64,000 nt of DNA from Diabrotica undecimpunctata (Eukaryota; Arthropoda; Insecta; Coleoptera; Chrysomelidae): the NCBI RefSeq assembly GCF_040954645.1, contig NC_092806.1, positions 28,607,644 to 28,671,643 of the forward strand, in the 5' to 3' direction. The notes under the pieces were generated by a model. It did no database searches. It was not told the origin of the DNA and saw only the letters and a list, made by a program, of their open reading frames with translations. Numbering within the stretch: the stretch's first letter is position 1; the number at the start of each line of letters is the position of its first letter. Shown here in pieces: positions 13,560 through 24,728 of the stretch. Made by a program: the position numbers and the translations under genes.

Positions 13560-16060
13560 GTCCACCCCAATCTCTTAGGTCGGGAACATTACGTTGAAAA
13601 CATTCTGAAGAATCGATAAAAAAAATTTCTAAGCAAAAAATGTTCCATAGAGTTTTTTCGAAAAACAATTTAGACTTACTAGTGTTTGAAAATTTCAATT
13701 TTCCTTATATTTTTGATCCATTTCTCACGAATAACTCAAAATTTTAAATGTTACCGAAAAATTGATTAGATATAAAATGTAGCTTATAAAAAATAAAAAA
13801 AATTTCTTTTTTATTTTTGCTGTAAGCCTAATACAAACTATGTTGTAACTCATTGATGGTTACAATTTCATATTTAACGAAAAATTTTAAAAGCTCAGCA
13901 TAAAATAACTGGAAAGCGATCAATTTTCCTAAAAAAAATTCATTAAATTTTAAGGTACTTAAAAAGTATTAAAATGAAACTTATTAGAATCCTTAGCATA
14001 TGAACTATGAGATTTATGATAAAAATAAAGGTGATTTCTATTTTTTTCGTGAAAAAAACAACTATGCTACCCTTGATATTCCTACCCTAATTACAATTAA
14101 ACGTTATCAGTTTCAAATTCACTTTATTTAAGTATCAGTAATGGGATTCGAAAGATTAAATAATTTAAAATGAATAATTTTGAAAAAATCATTGTTATAT
14201 CGAAAAAATATTTTAAAAAATAACAATACCACAATACCAAGTACTAAACTATCGAAAATACATAAAACTTCCAATATAACAGTATTTTCTTTAAAAAGAT
14301 TCTGCTATATCGCAAATTCTATGCATCTTCCATAGTTTTGTACTTATTTTGAACAAAATATGGAATTTTTAAAAATGTAACCATAATATTTTTCAAAATT
14401 ATTCATCTTTAACTAATTTAAATACTTTTAATAATGCTTAAATAAGGTAGATTTAAAATGGATGACGTTTAATGGCAATTGGGGTAGAAATAGCAAATAG
14501 CAAGGGTAGTACTGTCGTTTTTTCTTATGAAAAAAAAGGAATAAGCGTTATTTTTATCATAAATTTCTTAGTTCATACGCTAGATAGCCACAAAGTCCCA
14601 TTTTAATGTTTTTTAAGTAAAAGGTAAAAGAAATAATAAGTTAGACTTACTCACAATCAATTTAATTTAACTAATCGGACGACCGGTTTCGCTTTCTATA
14701 ATATGTAAAGCATCTTCAGGTCACGATACAAAGTTAAAATGCTGAAAATAATAATCCCATATTAGGGTGTTGTCTAATAAAGATAAAACATAGGTAGGTG
14801 ATATAAATTATATAAATTACAGCAATTATGCCAATATTACATGTCTGTGGTTTTATAAATGAATAAAATGTTTAAGCAGACAAGGTAAGACCCACAAATT
14901 GATAACATAGTCTATTAAACTGTAATGAATTAATAAATAAACCAATAAATAAACATTACTTACATTTTATTGGTTTATTACTTATTTATTGGTTTATTTA
15001 TTAATTCATTACAGTTTAATAGACTATGTTACCAATTTGTGGGTCTTACCTTGTCTGCTTAAACATTTTATTCATTTATAAAACCACAGACATGTAATAT
15101 TGGCATAATTGCTGTAATTTATATAATTTATATCACCTACCTATGTTTTATCTTTATTAGACAACACCCTAATATGGGATTATTATTTTCAGCATTTTAA
15201 CTTTGTATCGTGACCTGAAGATGCTTTGCATATTATAGAAAGCGAAACCGGTCGTCCGATTAGTTAAATTAAAAAGGTTTTTTAAGTACTTCAAAAAAAT
15301 GTTTCAAAAAAAGTTATTTTTTTCCAGTAAAATTGACTGTTTTTCTATGTTTCTATGTTGAATACAAATATTAAATATTTAGTATTACAATTTTTCCCCA
15401 AACTGAACAATAAACTTTAATTAATTCTAGTTTAATCCAAGTAGCGACACTAGTTATATTCGGCATTTTTAAAATAAAAAAGGTAAAAATTAAACAAGCT
15501 CGACTGACGATGTTTAAGTTTTGACTTTCACTTTTGAGAACAAAATGATTTGCAAAAGGACAATTTTATTCAGACCCCACGCAATAAACTTTTGAAATAC
15601 CTTTTTATTAGGGGATTATAATCAGTTACCTGCTACAACAATGCCAAGAATATTAGGTTATCGGTAAAATTGAAAACTGAAATATTACAATTAAATGAAC
15701 ATTGAAATTTTCAGTTACTTAGTCATACCATTCTACGGTTAAATAAGGATTATTTAAAATCCAAAATTCGAAAAAAATTGACGTTTATTCATTTTATGCA
15801 ATTTTTTGTATAAATGTGCAAACTCCCCAGATATTTGCATAAAATATGAAAAATTTTGCATATTTGCCAAGTCTAGTTATAACTAAGTATGAATTAGAAA
15901 AGCATATGATAAACTGAAATTTTCAATCACGGATAAGTCTAAAAGTATTGATTTTTCGAAAAATCTCTACAGAACACTTTTTGCTTAGAATATATATTTT
16001 AAACCATATAAAATTTTATTAATATTTAAAGAACACTTCGGCATTGGGTAGATTGGGAAC
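13560..16060. repeat. large imperfect palindrome (long inverted repeat, foldback type)
   Basis: The left arm (about 13560-14290) and the right arm (about 14330-16060) are inverted copies. TTCTAAGCAAAAAATGTTCC...TTTTTTCGAAAAA at 13628 pairs with sequence at 15950-15990. CATATGAACTATGAGATTTATG at 13997 pairs with its inverse at 14560-14585. The centre is near 14300. The right arm is lengthened by a separate 613-bp foldback. No coding capacity was seen. Confidence 0.7.
14661..15273. mobile_element. near-perfect 613-bp foldback element
   Basis: Arms of about 292 bases (14661-14952 and 14982-15273) are inverted copies with only a few mismatches (for example TTGATAAC against TTGGTAAC near 14910) around a 29-base loop. 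Both arms begin TTTAATTTAACTAATCGGAC and contain GACGACCGGTTTCGCTTTC and CATCTTCAGGTCACG. TTTTTTAAGTA occurs on both sides (about 14610 and 15279). No open frame. Confidence 0.8.
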
Positions 16061-16334
16061 GTTAATTCCAAAATTTCATCAAATCAATGCGTGTTAATGG
16101 AAGTCGGAGGTTAGAAAACCACATTGTTACAGTGGTATACTGGACTGATTTTATATAGTCAAAATTTAGTTTGTTTAATTAAGGTGTAATAATTTAATAA
16201 ATATATTTTAGTAAATTATTACAAACTTTTTAGTGCATTTATTATACATTAGTTTTGTATATACATGTAATTTGGATTGATTTCGTTATATTACCATTTG
16301 ATTTTGTTCGTTATATTGATATTTTTTTATTTTA

Positions 16335-17365
16335 CTTTAGTTTTATGCACTTTTCAAAAATATACATTTACAGAAAAATTGTTCAAAATTAAATTTCCTA
16401 TCGAAATAATTTTTTTGACAACAATGTATTCAAAAGACGAAGCAAAAAAATAGAAACAAAGGCGATTTTTTTTGCTCCATAACTTTTTTCCAAGGGGGTA
16501 TACGTATATGCATTGCTTAACAAAAAAAACTCCTTTACTTCCTCTTCAAAATGACGTTTGGTAAAATTATTTAGGATTTGCAGTATTCCAGGTACTATTT
16601 TTCAAAGTTAGCCGCTCACACCATTTTTTGGCAATTTTCCATATTTTTCCGTTAACATTGTGCTCTAACTTTTTTTCTACGTAGTTTTAGGTATTTGCTG
16701 TAGTGGTACATCTAATTGAAAGAAAATCAATTACCTTTAAAATGGTCTATAGTAGAAGGTTCTAGGACTAGTTCTAAGCAAGATAGGGTTTTTTAAATTT
16801 TTCTACTTTTACCTATTTTTGCTTAGTTTATAAAAATTAAAATGGGTTTTAAAGATGAACAGCGCAGCTTTCATACGCATTTTTTGCATTTTATTTTGTT
16901 TTGCATAATTAGTTCTAGAGTATTCTATAGTAGACTATTTAAGAGGTAATTATTTTTTCTTTTTATTTAATGTACCATTGCATATACCTAAAGCCGCGTA
17001 GAAAAAAGTTATAGAACAATAGAATAGAATATTATAGAATAGAATATAGCCAAAAATTGATGTGAGTAGCGAACTTTGGAAAATCGTATCTTGGATACTG
17101 TAAATCCTTAAGACTTCTACTAAATGTCATTTTCAAGAGGAAAGACAAGAGTTTTTGTTTTTCTGTGGAAGCAATGCCTATACCTAAATATGTTAAAAAA
17201 AGTTATGGGGCCAAAAAGAAAAGTCGCGTGTGTTCCTGATTTGTTTGCTTCGATTTTTTATATATTTTTGTTAAAAAAAATTATTTTTAACTTTATGTGA
17301 TAACATTTTGAACAACTTTGCTGTGGATGTAAATGTATAAAAACTGCATATCCATTGAGATGACT
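16335..17365. repeat. third long inverted repeat (foldback-like)
   Basis: Left arm about 16335-16815, right arm about 16830-17365. GCTCCATAACTTTTTTCC at 16470 pairs with the inverse of AAAAAAAGTTATGGGGCC at 17196. ACTTTTTTTCTACG at 16668 pairs with CGCGTAGAAAAAAGTT at 16993. Arms are roughly 75-85% alike by eye. Confidence 0.65.
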
Positions 17366-17397
17366 ATAATCAACTCAGTTGTGCAATAAAAAATTTA

Positions 17398-18588
17398 TCA
17401 TCATCATCAATGGCGCTACAACTCTTCGTGAGTCTTTGCCGCGTTTACTATTGCCTTCCATGTTTTTCGGTCCTGTGCCAGTAATTCCCATTGTCGCACT
17501 CATTTAGCGTCCATTAGCGTCCATGTTTCGCTTCCATACGCGACTGCTGGTCTTATTATGGTCTTATATATCCGGATTTTTGTATCTCGTGAAAGAAGTT
17601 TTGACTTTATTAGATGTTGCATTGCAAACAAAGATCTGTTTCCTGCCATTATTCTCGTTTCAACTTCTCGCTCTAATTTGTTGTCATTTGTGATTGTTGC
17701 TCCTAGATATTTAAATTCTTTAACCACTTCGAAGTTGTGATCATTTATAATAATGTTTTGCCTTATTCGCCGTCGTTCTTGTTTTGAGACGACCATGTAT
17801 TTTGTTTTATCTTCATTTATATTTAGACCGATCTTTAATGCAGCTTCTTCAAAGCTCGAGGACATATCCTTAATTTCTAATGTTGATTGTGCTACTGCGT
17901 CTACGTCATCGGCAAAGGCGAGTATGATTTTTGCTCCCCGAGCAGTTGTGTCTGGTTTGATTTTTGGATGTATTTTTCGCATGACATATTCTAAGGTCAG
18001 GTTAAACAACAATGGGGACAACGGATCTCCCTGTCTCAGTCCAGAATTTACGCAGAAAGCATTTGATATTTTCCCCCCTATTCTAACTTGTGCAAAAGAG
18101 TTACTTACACACATTTGTGTTACCGCAGCTAGTTTCTTGGGTACGCCGAGCTCGATCATTGCCTTCCATAATGTTGCACGATTAATTGAATCATAAGCCT
18201 GTTTGAAGTCTATAAAAATCTGATGCACGTCGTGATTATATTCCCAATACTTTTCAAGTATTTGTCTTATTGTAAATATTTGATCAATAGTCGATCTGCC
18301 AGGCCTGAAACCAAACTGGTAGTCACCAACTATTTCTTCGGCGTATGGTACTAATCTTTTTAATAATATCGAAGCCAATATTTTATATGTAGTGTTAATT
18401 AGTGAGATTCCTCTGTAATTCATGCATGATTCCTTTTTTCCTTTCTTGTGTATTGGTACAATAATACTACTACACCATTTTTTCGACATTGTTTCTTGTT
18501 GCCAGGTTATTTCTATTAATTGATGGATTTTACTTATGAGTTCATGACCGCCTGTTTTAATTAGCTCAGCATAATTAGCTATTATTTT
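17398..18588 (-). mobile_element. 5'-truncated RTE-like LINE with 14-bp target-site duplication
   Basis: CAATAAAAAATTTA is present at 17384-17397 and again at 18589-18602. The minus strand between them carries a 363-codon RT frame (stop near 17500): [71 protein letters not shown] and YGSETWTL. The 3' end is the repeated TGATGATGA tail typical of RTE elements. Confidence 0.88.
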
Positions 18589-18877
18589 CAATAAAAAATT
18601 TAGACAATTGGATTTTCAATAACGGCTTATCAATTTCCGAAGAAAAATCAGCATTAATTACTTATATAAGAAAAAGAGTTCGTTTTTCTCACCAAATAAA
18701 ATTATTATCAAAACATTTGTTTTCTTACAAGCCTTCCACTAAATTTTTAGGAGTTATTTTAGATTGTAAATTAAATTGGAAAGAACACATGAATTATATA
18801 ACCAAAAGAACAGAAAATAGTGTTAATTTACTAACAACAACTTTCAGTCATTCCTCTTGGGGAAGGGATCCAAAATT

Positions 18878-19826
18878 CTTCTTCTTCTTCTTCTTCCTCT
18901 TTATAAGCAATTCTGCTTGTTCATTGACGGATTAATACCTCTATGGAAGGGTGTCAACCCATCTTTTGCTCGGTCGTCCGACACTTCTGCCGATTGGGGA
19001 CTTATCTGTTGCTATTTTGACGACACAGGTCTCCTCCATTCTGCTTATGTGTTTATTCGATTCTTCTTTTCTATTTTGTGTCAATTCATTTATACACTGT
19101 ACGTTACATTTTCTTCTAATGTCTTCACTTCTCTTGCGATCTCTCAGCGTATTATCTGTAATTCTTCTCAGTACTCTCATCTCTGCCATTTCCAGTAGCC
19201 TTTGCGTTTTGGCTGTGTCGAGTCTTGTTTCTGATGCATATTATTAGTCTTGCACTGGCTATATAAATTCTTAATTTCATCTCAGTGTTAATGTGTCTGT
19301 TTCGCTATATAGTGTTATCCTGCCAGTATATCTGCTTTTTTTACTTGATCTCTCACTTCTTTGTTCAGGTCTTCATAGCTAGACAATGTAATTTCCAGGT
19401 ATTTTATTTCCATTACTAATACCATCAATTTCTATTTTACATCTGGTTGGTTCTTTGCTGACTACTATTGTTTTAGTTTTCTGAGATGAGATTGTCATAT
19501 AAGTAAATTCTTTTGCTCTTATATTAAATCTGTGGACCAGTCTTTGCAGACTATCCTCATCTTGGGCTATCAATATTGCGTCGTCTGCGTAACAGAGCAT
19601 TTTGATTTCTTTGTTTCCCATTCTATATTCTCTTTCTTTTTTAACGCTTTTGATGATTTCAAATCCATGATGATTTCATCCATGATCAAATTGAAGAGCA
19701 TGGAGCTCAATGAATCCCCTTGTCTTATTCCGCTGCCTATTTCTATAGGTTCTGTAAGTTGTCCATCTATTCTGACTTCTATTTTGTTGTTTTGGTAGAT
19801 GTTTTCGATTTTTTTGATAGATTTTT
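18878..19826 (-). mobile_element. 5'-truncated LINE with 13-bp target-site duplication
   Basis: GGGATCCAAAATT flanks it at 18865-18877 and 19827-19839. The minus strand encodes [39 protein letters not shown] and [14 protein letters not shown], broken by frameshifts, and ends in a GAAGAAGAAG tail. It is the same family as the + strand copy at 36.76-38.36 kb. Confidence 0.85.
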
Positions 19827-20010
19827 GGGATCCAAAATTAATATTACTACATATTCTATAGAACAGTCGTTAGATCTATTTTGGATTATTGTTCTTTATT
19901 TTACCATTCAGCGACAGAAACAAATCCTATAAAAATAGATAACATAAAAAATAAATGTCTTCGACTTAGTATTGAATCCTTGAGAAGTACGCCTGTAGAC
20001 GTTATGTAAA

Positions 20011-20399
20011 CAGAAACATGTTAACCGCCACCGAACCTGCGCGGAAGATTTTTTTCTGACAAGTTTGTGTTAAAGTTAAGATCTCAGAAATCTAAGGTAT
20101 TAGTTAAAATATCTGGTTTGAACATCTAAATATTGGGATAAGAAAAAAAACACCGTTGTTAGTTGAAAGTTTTATTACCATTGTACACAGATATGAAGAA
20201 CTTGATCAGTTCAATGGAATTCCTTTATATAATTATTCCTATGAAATGTTTCTCTCTCCAGTCTCTAGGTTCTCTTTCTCTTATGTGATCACTATCTGAT
20301 TATATGCCTATTGGAATGTAAAGAGATTTGTAATAGGCAAACCCATACCACCACATTTTTTCTTTTAAGTCGTTGCAGCTTCGTCAATATATTGTATAT
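20011..20399. other. no gene recognised
   Basis: AT-rich spacer after the Jockey-like remnant. No open frame or repeat ends recognised. Confidence 0.4.
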
Positions 20400-20845
20400 A
20401 TTAAAAAAAATTGGGAAATACAGCAATCTTATCTTAAAACTTTTGTTGTCATAAAGTCGTGTAATATTCTATTACCTGTCTTTATTCTGGCTATTGTATC
20501 TCTCTTTAATTCAAATTCAAGTTTCTTTTTTCCATAATTTACCGTAGGTTTAATATCGGAACAGTATCTGCCTGTTCTAAAGCTCTTTTATTCTTCTGAA
20601 TTATACGGCTGGTATTACCCGTATATATCTTTATTATTTTTCCATATAATCTCCTGAGGATGCTTACTGTTGTATTTTTTTTATTGCCATTTTGGTGCAT
20701 CGACCTTACCCGTCCTTTCTTCCAAGTCTGCAGTACTGGTTCTTCGTTAAGTTATCTATTATACTTTTCTGTTAAGATTGAAACTAATTTGTATGTTCCA
20801 TTTTTAATTAAATGCCCTCTGGACAGGAAACACGTTCATTTTTAA
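20400..20845 (-). pseudogene. LINE reverse transcriptase N-terminal remnant
   Basis: On the minus strand VLQTWKKGRVRSMHQNGNKK resembles the early RT motif (W..g.i..ihKkGdk). A degraded 'LRRLYGKIIKIY' equivalent follows. Many stops. Confidence 0.45.
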
Positions 20846-21839
20846 TTGAGTTATTACTTTTTTATTTTTTCTGAAAACATTTTCACTGCTTCTCCAGTTA
20901 CCTTACTTATTTTTCTTCACTTGTTGACACTGATTAAATTTTTTTACTAAGATAATTTATAAAGATAATGATTTCATTACCATCCTACATACCAACCAAC
21001 TGGTATGTTGGCTGGTATCTTCCGTAGAACTATGTGTTGTTTCGAGCAGGGGTTAGTATGCTCCCTTGACGTGAAATCCTCTAACATTAACCTCGTGTCA
21101 ACATTTTTAAAATTTAAGACTTTTAATATGTAATTTAAGAGCTATTAAACGTTGTTATATAGCTAGTTTCTACTACTGTTAAGATGTCTTCACTGATTAT
21201 GGTCTGATAAGACCGAAAAATCTTTAATCCTTTTGGATAATTCAAATGTTATAATTGATATAATATACCAATTATACATCAGAAGCTTTTTTACTTTATT
21301 TTCCTTATTTCGTATTATATTAGCTTAATTCCTAAGTATATGTATTCTATGCATCTTTAAATTATTTCCTGATCGAAGTCCAGTTTTTCCGTAGCTTCTT
21401 CCCTTTATATACAAAGTTACTGTTTTGTGTTGGTGTTTTTTCATATTGTCATTATGATCGCACTTTCTATATTCTTTCTTTTTTTTTTGTAATTATCTGT
21501 TATTGGAGAATTAAAAAATAAAAAAAAGTATGTCATTCTATTTAAAAAACGATGAAGTCATATAGACGAAAATGGTGGCTAACGAGGCGCAGTTGGAAAT
21601 AAAAAAATTGACCTGTAGAAGCATTTTGTCAGATCATTCTTAATTAAAAAAAATATTTGATTAAGTTCAGCCTTAACGTCCTCATTGTATTTATTTCGTT
21701 CGATCACAAGTATAAAATATAATAATTAGTTTGCTAATATTCATTATGCTTTGACATATAATATATACAAAATATTCACAAAATATTTATAAAATGTTAA
21801 TATTATGTTATTATAATTTAAAAATTTCGTTTGTTACAG
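20846..21839. other. presumed 5' flank of the hemocytin gene; nothing firm seen
   Basis: AT-rich. A short imperfect inverted repeat (ATACCAACCAACTGGTATGTTGG) lies near 20990. No convincing promoter or 5' non-coding exon can be placed by eye. Confidence 0.35.
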
Positions 21840-21908
21840 AGGAGCCCAAGTTCCTAAATTTTTGCAAAAAAAATATGGCACCAAAACAGTGGAAGGTCAT
21901 ACTCCTCA
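21840..21908 (+). CDS. Hml: putative first coding exon (start of signal peptide), tentative
   Basis: An acceptor-like TTTGTTACAG precedes 21840. The first ATG, at 21875, opens MAPKQWKVILL and is followed by a strong donor GTAAGT at 21909. The basic-then-hydrophobic start looks like the beginning of a signal peptide. The exon ends in phase 1, whereas the next clear exon starting at 24469 needs phase 2, so a small exon may be missing between them or a weak acceptor at 24527 is used. Placement relative to the gene is therefore an inference. Confidence 0.4.
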
Positions 21909-21928
21909 GTAAGTTTATTATATTATAT

Positions 21929-21931
<3 letters not shown>

Positions 21932-21979
<48 letters not shown>
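21932..21979. repeat. (TA)n microsatellite
   Basis: About 24 TA units just after the putative first coding exon, with imperfect TTA repeats on both sides. Confidence 0.95.
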
Positions 21980-21983
<4 letters not shown>

Positions 21984-22129
21984 TATATTATTATTATTAT
22001 ATTATTACCGCTTTTAAGTTCATGCTAATTTTAATAGGGAAATAAACGAGAATATTGTTCAGTTTTTTCTTGTACTTATTTTCTTTCATATAGTTTTGGT
22101 AATAAAACTCGGACCTTGGAGCGTGTATA

Positions 22130-23490
22130 AACAAATTATAAAGAAAAGAACATTAAGAAATTTATTGACTCATTTAGTGTTCGTTGCCTAAGAGAAGGCC
22201 TATGATACAGTAGTCTTAAAAATATTGTTTGAATTTTTAACGAAGTCAGGCCTAAGTTATGAATACATCAATGCTGTAGCCAACATGTACGTAAATCGAA
22301 AAAGTGTTGTTAAAATGGATACTAAAATTTTAGACCCATTTCCTGTTACAAAAGGCTTGAGGCAAGGATGTTCTTTATCTCTTTTATAGGCAAGTTTACA
22401 CGTATCCAGTAAATGACGCAAGTACCACTGGCACGACAGTGCTGGCATGGTCGTGATATCATGTAAACACTTGTTTGCGCCAGTCCAGGACTATCTGGCA
22501 GCGCTGTCTCAAATAGAGAGCTGCTCTATTTTTCATGCTAGTGGCCCTCGTCGGCGTCCCCTCTAACTCCACGTCAGCGGTTGTAGACACGTGTAAACAC
22601 ATTATTCCAGCCACTGACGTACATTTTTGCAAAAGTAACACTGACAATACAACAAACGACTGCCTTCACCAAAGTAGCAACTTACGTGTCAGTGAGACTG
22701 GTGCCAGTTACTGGATATGTGTTAACCTGGCTAACTCTATTCAAAATCTATATTTAGAAAGCCTTAAACAACTGAAGGAGAAAATGCACAGTGACGAAAA
22801 CAAGTACATAATAAATCTTTTCTTCGCAGACGATCAAGTGATTATGTAAAAGGAAGAGGAAGACATGCATTATATGATTTGAGAGTTAACCGAAGAATCG
22901 AAAATTGGGGTCACCATCAACATGAACCAAACGGAATATCTTAGAATAAAAGACGAAAAAGAGAGAAGTGATAAGGAAGGGGGGAGTATCGTAACGGGAC
23001 AGTCAGTAGAAAATACAACAAGGCCGAAATGTGATACAAATAGTACACTCATTACTTTGGACTGCTAAAATTAGTTTACGAAAAAAAAATGACAATTAAC
23101 AAGTCGTAGAACCAATTTTGATGTACGGATCTGAATGTTGGCAAATAAAGATGAAAGAGAAGAGAAAACTGAAAGTGGTAGAAATGGATTATTTAAGAAG
23201 AGCGTGTCGGATATTTATACTTGATCACATTTCAAATGAACAAATAAGAAGAAGAACAGGAAGAATTTACAATACGGTAGATACTATAAAATCCAAACAA
23301 CTTTTATGGTACGGGCATGTAATGCGAGTGGAAGTCGAACGATGGCCAAAATAGGCCTTACACTATGTTCCACGGAATAAAAGAAGGAGGGGAAGACCAG
23401 CATTAGAATGGAGAAGAAGAAACAGAGGAATAATGAGAGATAAAGCCATAAATGAGGATAAAATAAATATAATTTAAATGAGATAATATA
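22130..23490 (+). pseudogene. LINE (RT and 3' domain), broken and interrupted by a MITE
   Basis: Motifs in order: EKAYDTVVLKILFEFL, PVTKGLRQGCSLSLL (22330-22386), then after the inserted MITE IYLESLKQLKEK, INLFFADDQVIM, EPILMYGSECWQIKMKEK, VVEMDYLRRACRIF and LLWYGHVMRVEVERWPK. Stops and frameshifts are present. Similar to the minus-strand LINE at 33.5-34.6 kb. Confidence 0.75.
22387..22733. mobile_element. hAT-like MITE (347 bp) inside a LINE
   Basis: The ends are inverted: a 26-base left end, TAGGCAAGTTTACACGTATC plus CAGTAA, pairs with a right end whose inverse reads TAGCCAGGTTAACACATATC plus CAGTAA. It interrupts the RT between the SL(S/P)LL and IYLES motifs. Flanks CTCTTTTA and ACTCTATT look like an imperfect 8-base duplication, which together with the TAGG ends suggests hAT. 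It is richer in GC than its host. Confidence 0.7.
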
Positions 23491-24468
23491 AATATTTTTC
23501 TATTCCGTTAATCAAGAAGATTTAACGAATTTGTAAGCCAGTAGTGAAATGGTATTAAAAAACAATAGTTCCAGGAATGTATGGTCGGTATTACAAATAA
23601 AAGGATGGACATACGGCTTTAAGAAGAATAGATTAAATGAAACGAGAAGAGTAATATAATAGAATGGTATATATGTAGTAGAGTAGTAAATATTTCATTG
23701 AAATTAAAGAAACAAACTATATAACAACAAAAAAGAAAGGAAAACAACTGCATGCTGAAGGAATGCGAATGGATGAATAAACAGAATAACAAAGAAGAAC
23801 AAATGAAAAATAAATATGATTCTATAAAAAGAAGTCTAGGTTATTCGTGAGACAAATACTCTACGTATTCGGTAACAGAAAATAAAGAAAGACGACAACA
23901 TTCATAAAAAATCTAAATGATTCTTAGGCAAGTTCAACGCCGATTAAGAAGTAGTCCACCGAAAGAATCGCTAAGTATGCAGCTTAGTGATTTATATGAG
24001 TAAATTGTTGATGTAAAGTTGCCAACACATTATTGCAGAAAGCCTTATCTTAAGCTTATTACAAAGTCATTTGTATTTAAGTGGTGTCGTTAGGTTTCGA
24101 GAGGTATCTACCATAAACAAGTAAATTAAAACAAAGGATTATTTATTTATGATTATACCTTCTACCTGTTTTTGTTAGATATCCCATAAAATCGAAACGA
24201 CTCCATAATGACATGCAGATAATAAATAAATTTTACAATTATTTGGTGGAGGCTATACTTGTGGAAACTAAATATTCCTAACATCGATCTATAATCTTTA
24301 TTAGCTTAGGCTTACAGTTTACTCTATTCGATCGACACTGACATTAATTTTTGTTTAAATTAAATTAAATTTGCTTTAACCAATTTTTTATCATATTTAT
24401 TAAATTATTTATTACATCAGAATTGCAGAATTTTTTACTTGAACAACTAATTGATGCTATTTTTACAG
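23491..24468. other. intron remainder, nothing recognised
   Basis: AT-rich. If the 21.84-kb exon is real, a small exon that would repair the phase may lie in this part, but no candidate with good splice sites stands out. Confidence 0.4.
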
Positions 24469-24728
24469 GGCCAATCATAAATTATATACCAAGACCAAAA
24501 CGGCGCATACTAAATCCAGGCATCCAGGTAGACACACATCAAAAATGTTACCAGTAACCATGAGCCCATATGATGTTTCCGGAAGGAAACAGAGAGACTT
24601 CTTGGATGCTGTATCATCAGGACTATCTGGTTCATCCAAATATATTAGCTCCTCATCTAGCTCAAGTGGTTCACGAGTAATATCTTCTTCATCCAATGGA
24701 TCCTCAGGAGGCTTTTCATTCCAAGGAG
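24469..24728 (+). CDS. Hml: hemocytin exon 2: N-terminal Ser-rich segment
   Basis: The acceptor TTTTTACAG ends at 24468. The open frame carries a basic stretch and then a Ser/Gly-rich tail with blocks such as SGLSGSS and SSSNGSSGG, ending in FQG|G at the donor GTATAA. The Ser-rich half is homologous to the linkers of the following exons, but no sushi domain precedes it here. An alternative acceptor at 24526-24527 would shorten it by 59 bases and fit the phase of the 21.84 kb exon. Confidence 0.65.

Larger units (their letters stand above)
17366..20010 (+). pseudogene. Jockey-like LINE reverse transcriptase end, split by two LINE insertions
   Basis: Pieces at 17366-17397, 18589-18877 and 19840-20010 read through as one LINE frame: NLDNWIFNNGLSISEEKSAL, KFLGVILDCKLNWKEHMNYI, then after the second insertion the LRSTPVDVM-type RT tail. 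The two gaps are filled by LINE copies with exact target-site duplications. Confidence 0.75.

Noticed and set aside
13560..17365. CRISPR-like or satellite array
   Set aside because: Repeats are long inverted arms, not short direct repeats with spacers, and the context is eukaryotic.
17558..18196. Plus-strand open frames of 60 and 147 codons
   Set aside because: They are shadows of the minus-strand LINE reverse transcriptase; their composition (Ser/Phe-rich, no motif) is typical of antisense frames.
22535..22849. 104-codon frame looking like a small secreted Cys-containing protein
   Set aside because: It spans the MITE/LINE junction at 22733, so it is a chance fusion of two mobile elements.
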